A stretch of DNA of 64,000 bases from Gymnothorax reevesii (GCA_029721435.1 CM056583.1:58680120-58744119), one strand, 5' to 3'; positions 1 to 12,694 are shown, counted from the first letter of the stretch. A program made the numbers and translations. Notes: generated by a model not told the origin, from the sequence alone.

Positions 1-745
1 CGTCTTCACATTGCTTATTACCGATCTAGCTGCTGACCCGCTGTAGGTACAGCCCTTACGTTTAAACAGGTTCTGCATATTAGGCATCTCCAGAAGCCTA
101 TTTGATGTCAAGGTCATGCTCCAACTTTCACCTAATTTTTTGAAGGTCAAAGGTCAGGCACACTCACCTGTAGGGCATGCCGAGGCTGTAAATCTATTTC
201 TTGTCTGTCATTCTAACAATTGCATTATCGCCTAAATATCTCACCCCTCCCTCCTTGCAGTCCTATTGCCCCATTCCTTACCTGTGTCTAGTTGCTCGTT
301 TTAGTCTTTTGCATTTAATGCCATCCTGTTTTCTGTCTCGTCACGTTTGTGTCAATTGATTTTGGTCCTGTGTCATGTGAGCCTTTTCTGTCTGATTGCC
401 TGTTCCGTGTTGTAACCCTTTTTGTTTCTGTTTTTAATTTTTGGATCCTACTCTCTTTAATCTTCTGCGCCTGTTTGACTATGAGTCATTGCCATCTTCT
501 TGTCTTTGAGTCTACGGATTGTGTTTTAGGTACCGCCTTCTACCCTCTTGTTTTTTTAACTTTGTCTGCTACCAGTCGACACAACTGCCCTGTGATCAAG
601 TAGAAGACTCCTGACCTCCAATTTTTGACCCTGCCTGTTGGACTTTTCGATCTGCCTGCCTAAATAAACTCCAGTTCATTTCATTAATTGTCTGTGCTTG
701 ATTCCTGGCTGGCTTTAACTCGCATAGAAATGCGGTAGTTAGCCA
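1..745. other. zmat4 intron 5: strand-asymmetric pyrimidine-rich stretch, possible retroelement end
   Basis: From about 240 to 680 the plus strand is strongly T/C-rich and ends CCTGCCTAAATAAACTCC, with a polyadenylation-like AATAAA at 664. Such tails are common at the 3' ends of fish retroelements or solo LTRs. No coding similarity, direct repeat or tRNA-binding site was found, so the class is open. Confidence 0.25.
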
Positions 746-779
746 GCACATCTTACAGGAACATACCCACACCACCATG

Positions 780-1120
780 GAGACATACGCACACATACGC
801 ACACACTCAAACACACAAATGGACACACAGGCATACACACACGCACACTCGCGCACAAACACACAAATATACACACACACACTAAACCACAAACGTGTAT
901 ACAGAAGTGCGCTCATGCACACACACACATAGTGCACACATAGGTACCCACACATGCAAAAAAATGTATATGCGCGCACACACGCACACTCACACCCTTA
1001 CACACATGCATAAACATAGACACTCACACATGCATGCTGTCAAACACATGCACACATAAGCACACATACTCACATGCACAAGTACACCTACACATGCACA
1101 TGAGTAAACACACATGCTTG

Positions 1121-1160
<40 letters not shown>

Positions 1161-1190
1161 TAAGTAGACACACACACATACACACTGCCA
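780..1190. repeat. (CA/TG)n-rich microsatellite region
   Basis: Imperfect CA-rich repeats with interspersed TG-CA variants; the purest part is an uninterrupted (CA)n tract at about 1123-1159. It begins about 90 bp downstream of the zmat4 exon 5 donor, inside the intron. Open frames here are low-complexity Cys-Val artefacts. Confidence 0.95.
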
Positions 1191-1280
1191 CATGCTCCCT
1201 GGTCCTTGCATGATAAGGATGACAGTGATGCAGCATGACCTATGTAGACGGAGCGTATGATGTCATGGTGTGCCTCGTAC

Positions 1281-1502
1281 CCTTTGTTTTCTCGATCCCC
1301 AGGGTTTGGCTCAGGTGTTCCAGCAGATGGGCACGTCCGGCGTTCCTGCTGTGCTTTTTACCATGGTAGTGCTGCCGGGCCATGCCCGAGTTATTGAACC
1401 AGGCACCACACAGCTGGCAATAGCGATCTGAGTCCTGCTGCTGCTTAAGTGAGGCCGCTGTGGTTACCTCTGCTGGGAGAGAGGCCAAATTGGATGGCCT
1501 TT
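1281..1502 (-). CDS. zmat4: zmat4 coding exon 5: third matrin-type zinc finger (gene continues off the left edge)
   Basis: ZMAT4 is a small nuclear protein built from four matrin/U1-type C2H2 zinc fingers that are expected to bind RNA or DNA; its precise role is poorly known. This 222-nt exon completes codon 118, encodes residues 119-191 and ends one base into codon 192. It carries finger 3: DRYCQLCGAWFNN, then HYHGKKH, giving Cys146, Cys149, His162 and His168. The following stretch, ending LGIEKTKG, aligns with the human linker before finger 4. The acceptor is CCCCCACAG at 1503-1510 and the donor is AAAGG|GTACGAG at 1280. The phase matches the preceding exon exactly (2 + 73x3 + 1 nt). Finger 4 and the stop codon were looked for in 1-1280 on this strand and not found, so the last exon lies outside the window. 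Family assignment is firm; whether this is the a or b teleost paralogue cannot be told. Confidence 0.95.
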
Positions 1503-2836
1503 CTGTGGGGGACATGTTGGAAATATAAAACATTACCTTCACCAAGCACACTTACTTATGTAAGACCAGGGGAAAACTTCACAGAATCTCTGTATAAGTT
1601 ACAATTCTCAGTGTCAAAAAATTTCATTCACCGTGGGAGTATGTGTTTTAGAACGTTTTAAATTTGAAGTCCCTGTTACAGAGCTCCATTGGTTAAGGCA
1701 CCAGGAGTGTTTTCCACATTAGCACCAGAAATTCCCGATTACTTGAAACAAACAGCTGTGATCTCATAACTAAGAGGGTTAAAACAAACTGCTTGACCTC
1801 AGAATATGAATTATCCATCGTAGCAATAATCACGGGTTTTACTTTGAAATGAATCATTAAAACAGTTAATCGTTTCAACAAATGCAAAACTGATTTTTCT
1901 CAGCAACCTGCCGAGCATTGCAGAATCACACTGCTAAATATGATGCCATAAAGACGCTTTACATCGCAAAATGTTCTGGGTCAATTTGTATTTGTGAGTT
2001 TAATATGAATTAAATGTACTCTGTCCTTGAAAATAAAGCACTCAGAGTTAAATTAATATGTAACATTCAACAGTGTATAATGACTTGAGATCCTCAGAGT
2101 ACCAGTGAGAAGGCCTTCCATCAATCCGAAAGCTAATAAGATGCGCGTTAGCATGTGAATCACTAACGCGATGTTTAAATGTCTAAAACATGCCATAGTT
2201 ATTTTTATACCAGCACCATCTCGTGTCACATGTATCATGAATGCTACATTTGCTGTGCTGCTTGAGGAATGCAAATCATGCCCTAATGAAAGGAATATAT
2301 TATCATATGAAAAAGATGTATTGGTGAAACCCCCCTCCAAACACTACATCTTTTAATCAAAGAGCTGGAGGGCTAGATTAGAAGCAGATTGTTTATCATG
2401 AGGATTTTCTGTTTACATTTTCTGCTGGAGGATGGGGTTTTTTACACAAACCCAAGGTCCAGGGGCCAAGATTTACGACTCTTTAAATCTCGAGCTGCCA
2501 CTATCTATAGAGCAATAAGGGAATCAAAAAGCACTGCAACAGCCTACAACAGCGCACACACGTGCGCAGGTCCCCATAGACATCAAAGCGCACGCTCATA
2601 TACACTCAAGCACACACTTGTGCTCCGACACACATGCACATGCTCAGTCACGCACAGGCATGAGCCCATATCGTCTCTGGGAGGCACGAAAGTCAGTGCG
2701 CTCAGATGTTCAGAAGCACATGCTGTCATTCGCTCCATCACCAGGATATGACCATCTCAAAACTGCCTTCAAGACACAATGCAGCATGTTTCCCAGGCAG
2801 TGAGAGCTGGTGGGTAATAAGGGGGTCAGGGCTCAC
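1503..2836. other. zmat4 intron 4
   Basis: 1.3 kb of unremarkable AT-rich sequence, with a short CA-rich patch at 2555-2670. I see no transposon ends, RNA gene or conserved exon in it. Confidence 0.6.
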
Positions 2837-2996
2837 CTGCTCCAGGACTGGGGACTGCAGTGTCACCCAGCAGTAACTTTAGTCTTTTAGCGTGGATCTT
2901 GCCTTGGTAGTGAGACTCAGCCACAACGGCAGAGGTGAAGGACATGTTGCAGAGAGCACAACACTTGTTCCTGTCCACAGTGGCGTCATCATTGGC
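2837..2996 (-). CDS. zmat4: zmat4 coding exon 4: second matrin-type zinc finger
   Basis: This 160-nt exon encodes residues 65-117 plus one base. It contains the best conserved part of the protein: [18 protein letters not shown], then [17 protein letters not shown]. The zinc ligands are Cys77, Cys80, His93 and His99. The acceptor is TTGCAG at 2997-2998 and the donor is GCAG|GTGAGC at 2836. The exon tail (DTAVPSPGA) is shorter than the human linker, which carries extra Thr/Pro-rich sequence here. The 3' splice site is unusual: instead of an ordinary C/T tract, the intron just before the exon is a (TG)n-rich stretch about 330 bp long (2999-3330). Skipping this exon would remove finger 2 and shift the frame, because 160 is not a multiple of three. 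Confidence 0.96.
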
Positions 2997-2998
2997 CT

Positions 2999-3330
2999 GC
3001 AACACACACACACACACTCATACATATACACAAATGTAAACATAAAACACCCTCAAACACACACAAAACAAACACAAATGTAGACATATATATCATGCAC
3101 ACACACAAACAAACATACACACGGGCACAAGCAAAACATACACACAAAACACTTGCACACACACATACACACAAACATACATACACAAAACATGGACACG
3201 CATTCACAACACACAAAAACACGCATACACACACAGCAATGCACACACACAACAAATGCAAACACACCAAAGCACACACAGACCCAACACACATGCATAC
3301 ACATATGCATATACCTACACTCAAGCAAAC
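2999..3330. repeat. (CA/TG)n-rich microsatellite abutting a zmat4 splice acceptor
   Basis: Imperfect CA repeats on the plus strand (TG on the transcribed strand) start within three bases of the AG acceptor of zmat4 exon 4. They extend about 330 bp into the intron, so the tract takes the place of the normal polypyrimidine tract and branch region. Confidence 0.93.
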
Positions 3331-4217
3331 TAAATATAACTTCATATTGCTCATATTAAACAATAAACAGGCAGGAATGCTTACAAGTAGGAAACAACTG
3401 ATACGTTTAATTAGCACAGTTCTGTTACTGGTGATATTTGACCCCTCCCCTGAAAAAAGCTTTAAATTAAGCATTTAGTCCATGCCTTTCATCCAAAGGC
3501 CAGACATCAATAATGAAGAAAAATCTAGTCTGAAAGCACAAAGGTGTGACCACCTAAGCGAGGCTTCCAAACAGTCTCATGAGTCTTAAATCTAAAACAG
3601 GAAACAAGCCACAAACCTGCTGCTTCCACACCTCACCTGCTAGCTTACGCACCTTTCAGATCCGATGAATATTTCATGAGAGCCTGTCAGAATGATCACA
3701 GTAATTCTTTCCCACAAAGTAAGTCACTCCATGCTGAAACTGTACTTATTTCCACCCAGCAGCGGTGACTCTGGAGCCAAGATTAGCGCAGATCTGCCCC
3801 GAAGTTGGACTTTCATATCTGGCAATTTTGAAATTTCGGGGCAGGGGGTCAGGATGGCCGGTAAACATGTACAGCTGTTGTCCCTTACATAGTTGTTATG
3901 GAATAGTTTTTTTTTTCTTTTTTGCAGTGTTTATGGTCTCTGTCAGATACTCACTCCTCACCAGTCATCCCAAACTGACGAATCAGTAATCGTGTGAAGG
4001 GAGTCTGATAATCAGGATAATACAAAAATGAATCCCATTACAGTCACATTTGGGAACACACTTCCCCTCAGCACTCAGATGAGTCCGTAGCTTGCTGTGA
4101 CACAGGAAATACTTACCAGCAGTGCGTGGAGCAGCCTTTGGGACTACATGCATGTTTAATGAGTTAATTCCAAGTCATTTATACAGTTATCAAAAGATGA
4201 AGATGAGTTTTACATAC

Positions 4218-4307
4218 GCTGTCTGTACGTAGTTTTTTCGCAGGGCACCCTCCATCTGTGGGATGCAGCATGTAGTATAGCCTCACTTTGTTAGCATGTT
4301 TTCGGCT
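4218..4307 (-). CDS. zmat4: zmat4 coding exon 3: end of the first zinc finger and basic linker
   Basis: This 90-nt exon encodes residues 35-64, beginning [20 protein letters not shown] and ending PAKKLRTDS. It matches the human ZMAT4 segment at the same position nearly residue for residue. It supplies the last histidine of finger 1 (His38 in SRKH), so this finger is split by an intron. The acceptor is CCCCATCAG at 4308-4309 and the donor is AGC|GTATGTAAA at 4217. Both exon ends are phase 0, so skipping would keep the frame but destroy finger 1. The short exon has no long open frame of its own and is recognised only by its protein similarity and splice sites. Confidence 0.94.
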
Positions 4308-5104
4308 CTGATGGGGTGGAAAGAACATTAAGTATCAAACTTGTACAGACATGTCCCACTGGATTCATAAAACCGAAATTTCAAAAGTTTCTTTGAAGGT
4401 TAAAAAATGGTTGAAGGAAAAGAGCATGTAGGCCTAAAAATATAATCCAGGCATCCCACTGTGGGAGCAGGAATAGGAGAGGGACAGAGGGGTATGACCT
4501 TGCAGAGCAATTTTAACCAACTGCTGGATATTATATAAAATTATATATTTATTACCATGTGTCTGTCATGTGCTACCCTTCGATGAATTAAACATGAATT
4601 AATTATTTACACAGCCAATGTCCAGGTTTTGCAGGTGACAGATTCTATAAATTACAGTGAACACGGCTTGTGGATGAGACCTGCGTAATGCATTAACTTT
4701 AAGTATTCAGTTATAAATCATGGGACAATAAATCTCAAAGCACACATATGCATATCCTGCATCCTAAAACATATGTCCACGTAAAAATAAAAATATGAGC
4801 AAAGAAGATGTCGTTTTACAGTTACAGCTCGTCAATCTTTTATGGTAAACTTAAATATCTTTAGAAAGTTTTGTAAAAAATTATTCACCATTTAAAATAA
4901 ATGCTAACAAAATTAATCAGTATTTCACATGCCACTTGTATACATGTATGTCAACCTTTGCTTTTGGCCAGGGGTTCCTGGTTCAGAGGTGTATTAATAT
5001 AAATTCACTAGCTGTCCTTCACTGTAAAGAAAGAACTGCGGCATTTAGAAATAAAAACTACCCCTAATACCTTCAACTGACCTTCAAAGTTGTTCATGTT
5101 CAAA

Positions 5105-5410
5105 TTTGGTATTTTTGGGCAAGGCTGTCCTGGTGTCAGGTCTAAATGAGAAAAATGGCTCATTTATAAACTTGTGTATATACATGTAGGTATTTTATAT
5201 ATGAGTGTATGAAGCATTTTGATGCCAAATTTGGCATTTCGTATATACACTTAATTTTTCTAATTTTAATTTTTCATGCTATTGATTCTGGTCAGAGGGC
5301 AATGCTGTCCGGTGTCACAGGTTCAAAAGAGAAGATGGCTCATTCATCGATCTGTTAATTTGATGCAATACTTTTATCAATGAGTGTATGAAGAATTTTC
5401 CATACTCATT
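5105..5410. repeat. Two-copy diverged tandem repeat, period about 179 bp
   Basis: The landmarks GGCAAGGCTGTCC...ATGGCTCATT...ATGAGTGTATGAAG at about 5119 recur as GGCAATGCTGTCC...ATGGCTCATT...ATGAGTGTATGAAG at about 5298. The copies are clearly related but diverged. The origin is unknown. Confidence 0.6.
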
Positions 5411-5639
5411 AATCCTCAGTCTTATAAACGTCGCTCGTGGTGTCTCAGTACATTTTTTGTGAAATAATTCTAAAATACAGGTAACCATTTATTGATTAAA
5501 ATGTTCTAAGTTTGTTCATAACTTTATTAAAACAACTCTGATGGACAGAACTTCCTGATTTTGATCATACGTAAAACCAGTAAAGGCACCAGTTCCTATG
5601 TTGGACATAGAGCTTGTTGACCAAGGGCAACTTAGGTTC

Positions 5640-5880
5640 CTCGGAATCAGAAGGTTCTATGTCAATTTTTGACTGCTTATATCTCTAAGCCTGTGGAGAT
5701 TTTGAACATGTTTGCAATATGTTTAGGGTACCTTTCACACAGTCAACAATATTCCACACAAAATACATTTTGATAACTCTCTAAACATCAGAAATAAGAC
5801 AGTTGAAATATTCAAACTCCATTTTCTCAAAATCAAGAAAAGTGGACATAGAACCAGCTGATTCTCAAGGGACGAATTTC
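5640..5880. mobile_element. Small MITE with inverted ends
   Basis: The left end GAATCAGAAGGTTCTATGTC and the reverse complement of the right end, GAATCAGCTGGTTCTATGTC, match over about 30 bp around a 240-bp AT-rich body. No coding capacity. The pattern is that of a non-autonomous DNA transposon; superfamily not assigned. Confidence 0.65.
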
Positions 5881-8005
5881 TCTCACCCTCTTCCTATTAA
5901 CTTTGCTCAATTTGCAATCAAACAGTTGATTCGCTGAATTAACTATTTCAATTGGTAGACAGTCTAATTTATTTAGATATCATTTTTGTTTGTCACATTT
6001 TGAAATTTAACTGACGATGAAACATGACAGATTTGCCAGAACGTATTTGCTAGATTATTTCTAGTTTTACATTTAGCCGCACTGTGTGCAAATGCGTTAA
6101 CAATTTACATGTCACATTTGATACGCGTAAAAAAAAATGTTTTCCACCTTCACTGTAAGCTGTTTAGATGCTCAAAAGTAACCAAATCAAGAGCTATAAA
6201 TCACTTAAATTTAAATTAATCTTGTTCAATTATCAAATAAAAAATGCTACGAATTTGCAGTATAGATTTGCCTGAAAGTGTTTGCCAAATCTTCAGTGCA
6301 TTTGACTTTTGCGTGCAACGCAAAAATAATCTCTCGCTTACAATCACATTCAATATGCTTCACAAAATGTTTTCCACTTTGCATTCAATTTTAAATCCTC
6401 AAAAACCAGGGTCACCGTAAAATGATTTTATTTTGAAGAAATCTTTTTAATAATACGTAAAAATTCTAAGATGAGAGGTGGAATTCAGAGGTTATCTATT
6501 TGTTCAGATCATTGACATTCTTTCAATCTAACACTGTAGCCTGCTTCTCGTCATCTCTTCCTATTCATTATAGGCCACATTTTGGTTTTGATTAGTCAGT
6601 TGGCTGAATAAATGGCTTGACTGCAAGCTAGACAAAGTACACAGGAATTGATTTAAGATAGGCTAATTATGCCAAGGCAATGGAGGCTGTCCAACCTCCC
6701 TCGTAATTAGCGGACTTCAAATCACAGTATTCCTCCTGGAAGCATTTCAAATGGTGTTTTTCGTTCAACACCGCATTAGGTATGTGTCATAGAAAAGGAA
6801 TTAAGCAAGCTCGTCTGTCTGCCCCACTGTGGCAGTTACTTTTATTGCGCTTATCACAATTCGGTTAATTGCTCAGCCCTATGTCAAGCAACTTACAATT
6901 GGCTCATATAGGAGTAATCTTGTTAAAGAATGATGAATCAACCAATCAGAATGCATGTCACAAGGACTATCAAACACAGAACTTGGCCAATATAAAGACT
7001 AACACCTATAACAGCCCAAGTCCCCTGAGCAGCCTGAAAATGCTCTGGTATGCAGCCTACAAACTATCTGCAGTATGAGGCTGGGGCTATCTCTGTGGTA
7101 GGCTGTCCAAATTAAGGTGTATGGAGGTCTGTTTTTTAAGCAAGTGAACAACTTTGCAACCATCTGTAAGGGAGTTTAATTAACAGCTGATGATCCAGTT
7201 GCACAGGAGGTGGGAGTATGTCTAAGGAAAAACAGTGTTTTGCAGCAGGCTTGGAGACCATACCATGGCCAAACTTAACATCTCTTTTTTGCATGTTTAC
7301 CCTAAACAATTCAATCCTCAACACGGGCCTTTACCTGTTTTTTTGGGCACTCCGAAAAATCCTAACTTAGCTGCAATTTCATTACAATAATGCATTGCGT
7401 ATGTGCCAATATATTCAGTATATTGATAACCCTTCATTATGCAGGATTTTATTAAACAGCCAAAAACACATAGTAAACATAACGTAACCAGGTCATAAAA
7501 TTTCAAGGATCGTACTGTGTTTGGAATACAAGGAAGCTGATTAAAATGGGTCAGACAGGGTGATGTCATAAATTGCTCGATGCATTGTTACTGCTGAAGA
7601 ATTTTATATTATTTCTGCATGGTAGGGGCGAAAAAAGAGAAAACTCCTAAACGGAACTCTTGCTCATAAATAAACCCTGAAATTAGACAGCGCTCTTTAA
7701 TGGAGACACAAAGGAGCCTTTTGAAACTTCTTCTTCAGAGAGCGTGAACAGGAAGTGAGCACAACCTGTGGTTATCAGTCTGTTGATCACTTTTTCAAAA
7801 AGGGAGAAAAAGCTCATCACTGAGTTGAAGGTAATGTTTAAGGAACAGTAGAACTATGATCAGCCAGAGTGCCTTAATACAGATTGGGAGCAGCTGGCTG
7901 CATTAAGGGCCTGCTACTGTTTGGACCATGGAAGAGAAGGCAAAGGGCAAACAGGATTTGATTGGTCAATTAGAATGAAAAACAGTCATTGGAATAATAT
8001 CTGAC
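5881..8005. other. zmat4 intron 2, upstream half: no recognisable feature
   Basis: AT-rich intron. The stretch 6540-6760 has low repeat content and contains GATTAGTC and CTAATTA-type homeobox motifs, so it could hold a conserved non-coding element, but this cannot be judged from one sequence. No RNA gene or transposon ends seen. Confidence 0.4.
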
Positions 8006-8107
8006 CTGGTAGTGGGCGAGCCTCTGGGACTGTGAGATGAGCTGGGCACTGCATACTCTACAGTAATCGTCGGTGAAAAGTCCCGGCTGAACATCGGTGG
8101 TCTTCAT
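8006..8107 (-). CDS. zmat4: zmat4 coding exon 2: start codon and first half of zinc finger 1
   Basis: The exon starts exactly with the initiator ATG (8105-8107), directly after the acceptor TCTACTGCAG. It encodes 34 residues: [19 protein letters not shown], then [15 protein letters not shown]. Human ZMAT4 begins MKSSDIDQDLFTDSYCKVC, so the start is well supported although it coincides with the splice junction. Cys16, Cys19 and His32 are the first three ligands of finger 1; the fourth is in the next exon. The donor is CACCAG|GTCAG at 8005. Because the ATG is the first base triplet of this exon, the 5' UTR must come from an upstream non-coding exon; a candidate lies at about 23.33-23.47 kb. Confidence 0.95.
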
Positions 8108-10483
8108 CTGCAGTAGACACACAGTAAAATCACCTGAGTAAGAGGCGGTAGAGAACAGTAGAAATGATACAGAAGAAGTTTGAAGGAAAGAGGTAGGGTA
8201 CAAACAAAGGGGTAAAGACCAGGGGCCAGATGGTGAACAGTCGTAAATGTGTTTGTTCTCCGCATGAATTCACTTATGAGTTCTACCTCCAGGATGAAGA
8301 ATTGTGCTTACCAGCAAATCTTGATGAATGGAACAAGACTATAGGGAGGACTTTTACCTTCTGAACGTGGATTTTACACCTCTGGGGACAAAGGATACTC
8401 CCAGGGGAAACAGTTCCAGAAGGCTCCACAGAGCCTCCCTAATTGGAAAACGATCTAGTCCATGGGTTCATTGTCAGGAGGCAAAATAGTACAAACCAAA
8501 AGATTTGACACATTATTTGTTACTACTAAACTCAAAAAAAAGAAAAGAAAATGTCAGATTTACTCAAAAATTCCATGTCGACGGGCTTTGAATAAATTTG
8601 ATTAATTGCATCTACCTGTAATCATAGAAATAAATAGAATTTAGTAATCAGTTGAAACAGTTATGTTGGACTAATGGGCATAGCCATCTAAAATAAATCT
8701 AGCGCTTTTTTCTGAGTGTACAATGGGTTACCAAAGGGTTCCCATACAGAGGGTCTTTCAGCCAGTGCACTCTTGATTCTGAGAGTGTAGGAGGAGAAAG
8801 CAGGAAGCAGAGAGACGGAGAAAAGGCCACTGAGGGACAGGGACAGATGTGTACTGAGAATAGGGAAGAGAAAAAAAGAATCCTCAATAATTGATCAGAA
8901 AACACTCATCCATTTCCAGACATAAAATAATCATCCAGAGGACAGGAAGACCTTAGGTCCTGAGTGCTAATGGCCATACCAGAGGCTATGTAGGCTATGT
9001 GTGAAGAAAGCAAGCCCAGGAACTCCTGCTAAGCGGCAGTGTAATACCATCACTATCACCGTCACCAGTTCAGAGCCCAGCGATTCTGGGATTCAGACAG
9101 TAAACCTCAACTGAGGATGCCAGGCCAACAAATGACAAACTGCACATTATGCCTTGCAAATACTCCAAATACATGGACTACTGGTGATAAAAGGGGTGAA
9201 TCTGTATCTGCACGCATATAAGTGCATGTGCCCACAAGAGCACACGTGTGAGTCAGTGTGAAGGTAGTTGTGCATATTATAAATTTCATAATAAACATTA
9301 AAATAAATCAGACTACTCACTGTAGATACTCTTTCCAAAATACCTCTGAAAATCATTTATAAGTATTTGGAATGACACAGCTACGACACTGTTTACTTGG
9401 AATAATAAGTTTTTGACATTAGCACCTTAGCATAGCAGGGACTTGATCACAAGCAAATCACTTGTAGCTCTTTGAATTGCACAGATGGTACTTTTCAATT
9501 ACACAGATGTCAAGATGCTTGATAGCCTTACATGAGTTGCCTTTTGAGAACTAAACAAATTACACAAAAAACAAAGAGCACAATGAAGCAAATATCAGTG
9601 CATCCTCATAACTGCCTCTCTGTGTCCCTCCTTACCTATCTCCAGAAATGTCTAAAATCCCAGGGTGAGCCATTTCAAATGGTTTAGATTTATTGCATTC
9701 ACCAGACTGCCTTCCCTAGAGCAGAATCCTCTTTACAAGATTATATTATTACAAGCAGTCCATCTTCTCTATATTGCACCGGCACCCAATAATGTACCGT
9801 TTTTATTCTATTAGTTCTCACTTCAGCATTAAATCATTGGTCAATCCTGCCAGATGTGTCAAATCAAAACTAGGTAAAAATAACATTGAAAAAAAACTTT
9901 TTTTCTTTTCTTTAGAACTTTACAAATGAATTATTAACGCATTTTTGATGCCTGTACGTGTTCAATATGACTGAAGAGCAGGAACAATATTATACTGGCA
10001 TATAAAAACATAAACACAAAATATGTGTGCAGAAAACTCCATAATCCTCATAATTGTTCACTGCTTTATTAAATTTAGCATATTTGACCCGCTCAGGAGA
10101 TGCACATTTCTATTCATATTCTACATTTCTGCCTGGCTCCCAAGGGTTGTAATTTGAAAAAGACAGACTTCCTCAGGCACATTATGAGCTCCATTACTTT
10201 ATCAGGTCTGAATTCCCAAACACAGAACATGTCGTGCTATTAATAAAGTTAATGAGCTATCTGCTATTTCACACAGGCCTCTCTCTCCTCCTACCATAAA
10301 CACTCATGATACATCGGAATATCTGAATATTAAGCTACGTAATGAATCTTGATGCTGCAGTCCAGATCCTGATTCTCTGTCAAACATTCTGAGACAATTA
10401 TTGGCGTTAATTCATTTCTGACATCATCATCTACATACTCCAACAATGGGACTTCCTAAAGCATTTCTGAGAAAACTAGTAAA
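8108..10483. other. zmat4 intron 1, 3' part: no recognisable feature
   Basis: 2.4 kb of AT-rich intron with no transposon ends, no tandem repeat and no convincing open frame. The part 10080-10440 looks single-copy and is a weak candidate for a conserved non-coding element. Confidence 0.4.
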
Positions 10484-11258
10484 TACACTACCATTCAAAA
10501 GTTTTAGAACACCCCAATTTTTCCAGTTTTTTATTGAAAATTATGCACTTCCAGTCCAATGAATAGCTTGAAAGGGTACAAAGGTAAGTGGTGAACTGTC
10601 AGAAGTTTTAAACAAACCGCAAGGTTACCCAGGTTTTTTGTACACCGTTGAGTAGGTGAAAGGATGGTTCCTCAGTGTGTGACATCAACTGTCAAACATA
10701 GAGGAGGAAGCGTGACGGTCTGGGGCTGTTATGTTGGATCCAGGGTCAGTGACTTAAAGGGTGAAAGGCGACCAAAACGGCTACCACAGCATTCTGCAGC
10801 CCCATGCGGTACACTCTAGTATGCGCCTAGTTGGTCAGGGGTTCATCCTACAGCAAGATAATAACCCACAACATAAATCCAAGCTCTGCCATAACTATGT
10901 CCATAACTGGACAGAAGAGTGAAAGCAAAGGAAGCTACAAGTGCCACACATTTATGGGAACTTCTGCAACAGAGTTGGGAAGAACTTTCTGAAGAATATT
11001 TGATTTCCATTGTAGAAAGAATGCCACGAGTGTGTTCAGCTGTTATATCTGCCAAAGGTGGCTACTTTGAGTCAAAAGTTTAAAATACATTTTGGTTTGT
11101 AAATTGATTCCATGATTTCTTTTTTAACTTCAATTGCAAATTTGTTCAATCACATCTATGTTTTCATTCCAGAGCACAATAAGACATTAAACTGCATAAT
11201 TTTCTAATATGAAACTGGAAAAAATTGAGGCGTTCTAAAACTTCTGACCTACAGTGTA
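10484..11258 (+). mobile_element. Internally deleted Tc1-like element
   Basis: The ends are TACACTACCATTCAAAAGTTTTAG on the left and, reversed, TACACTGTAGGTCAGAAGTTTTAG on the right, a typical fish Tc1 terminal repeat. The body keeps a plus-strand transposase 3' half (GSVTVWGCY near 10710; LISIVERMPRVCSAVISAKGG near 11000), with stops and without the N-terminal DNA-binding part. Confidence 0.85.
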
Positions 11259-11884
11259 AGTAGGCTGTAACAGGATTCTCTGAATTCAGGCTGGGCCATG
11301 ATGGCAGAAATCTTTCTTTAGTAATATTTTGGATGTTATTTCCAGATTTCAGGGCTCTAAAACTCAGTTCTCTAATACTACCAGCATTACCTGTTACATA
11401 AGCATTAGACTGCTCAGTTTAGAACATTCTAATTACAAATTTGTGATCTTGCACACTTCAAGGGTAAAAATTGTCAGCATTCTACAACAAGGAGCTGCCA
11501 GCAACTGCTGTTCCCATGCTTCATGCGTTCCCCCTTGCAACAGTGCCAACATCCTACTGAAAGAGTCAGTGAAGCACCCTTGTCCCCCTGGGACCCCATT
11601 AAAATCAGGCTGATCTGATCGCAATCACTAGGGAGAGTGTATGGAACAAGCAGTGGGAGGAAGGGAGTTGATACTTTGAGACTGGATCGAAAGCTCACAA
11701 TACTCAGCCCATAGTCTATTCTTTTTCAAGTTAACATATCAAAGTGATAAAAAAACATTCAAGATCATAGTTTCACTCCACTCATCCCCATGCTTTTCCC
11801 TCCCTGCTTCGCCCACACAGGCATAGACACTTGCATGCACACACACATGTACACGGTTACACGCTTACATCCTAAGAATCTTTG

Positions 11885-12660
11885 TAACAATCTTTGGTGG
11901 TGTTATTCCAGGGTTCTCAGCTGCGTGCCGTAGGCAATCCATGACTTGACTCCAAACAGCAGGGTGGGAAGGACAATGGCTCTGCAGATGAGGAGAATTT
12001 TTTGGGCCTTTAGGTCTTGGTTTTCAAAAACTCTTTTCCTGAGTTAGTGATGCCTCCAATCTCACAACTCAGGTGGCGGTTAACGAGAAAGTTGATGTCA
12101 GCTATAGTAGAAAGAAGGCTGCTGAGATTTGGGGAAGTGATCAACATTTGGTGTATTTGGAAGTGAGGTGGTGTATTGCAGCTGGAAAGATGGAAAACAA
12201 GGTTGTTGTGGTGATGCATCCCTATTTTGTAGTCATTTCCAGAATGAGCACGATGTAAAATTGGTCATCTTTGGGGCATTGCAAAGCTATGTTTGGCATT
12301 CTGTAGATTAAGATGGTAAAATACCTCTTTTAAGATCAACAGCCTCCTCATTTAGAAAATCTAATAGCTTGTTAAAATCCTGGAATAGCAATTGTGGTTA
12401 GAATGAAAACCAGCATACAAACGGGTCCCCCAGGACTGAGTGTGAGAACCACTGCAGCAGTGTAACCAATCTGCTGTTGCTGAACACTGTAGATGACATG
12501 CCGTCATATAGAAGCCTCAAAATTCTGATGTAGTTATCATGGCAGCCATACCTTGACAGTAAGCGCCACAGAGCCAAGCAGTCTACTGTGTCAAAGGCTT
12601 TTGCCAGTTAGATGAAGTCCACGTACAAAGGCTGCTTTTGTTTAAGGCATTTTTGCCTAG
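11885..12660 (-). mobile_element. Non-LTR retrotransposon (LINE) reverse transcriptase remnant
   Basis: The minus strand carries decayed reverse transcriptase text. YVDFI*LAKAFDTVDCLALW and RYGCHDNYIRILRLLYDG lie at 12500-12620. A later RT/C-terminal segment, RAIVLPTLLFGVKSWIAYG, lies at 11930-12000. Stops and frameshifts are frequent, so it is dead. Related decayed sequence may continue to about 13110. The clade is not assigned. Confidence 0.75.
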
Positions 12661-12694
12661 ACTTGCATCCAGAGGATATCACGTCTACATTACC

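Noticed and set aside
596..1236. Several long minus-strand open frames rich in Cys and Val
   Set aside because: They are translations of the (TG)n repeat, with no protein-like composition outside it.
1..1280. Last zmat4 exon (fourth zinc finger)
   Set aside because: Looked for YRC..C and HLKGSKH-type coding text on the minus strand; none found, so it must lie off the window.
2989..3478. Long open frames on both strands (Cys/Val-rich and His/Thr-rich)
   Set aside because: Translations of the CA/TG microsatellite; only the zmat4 exon at its edge is real.
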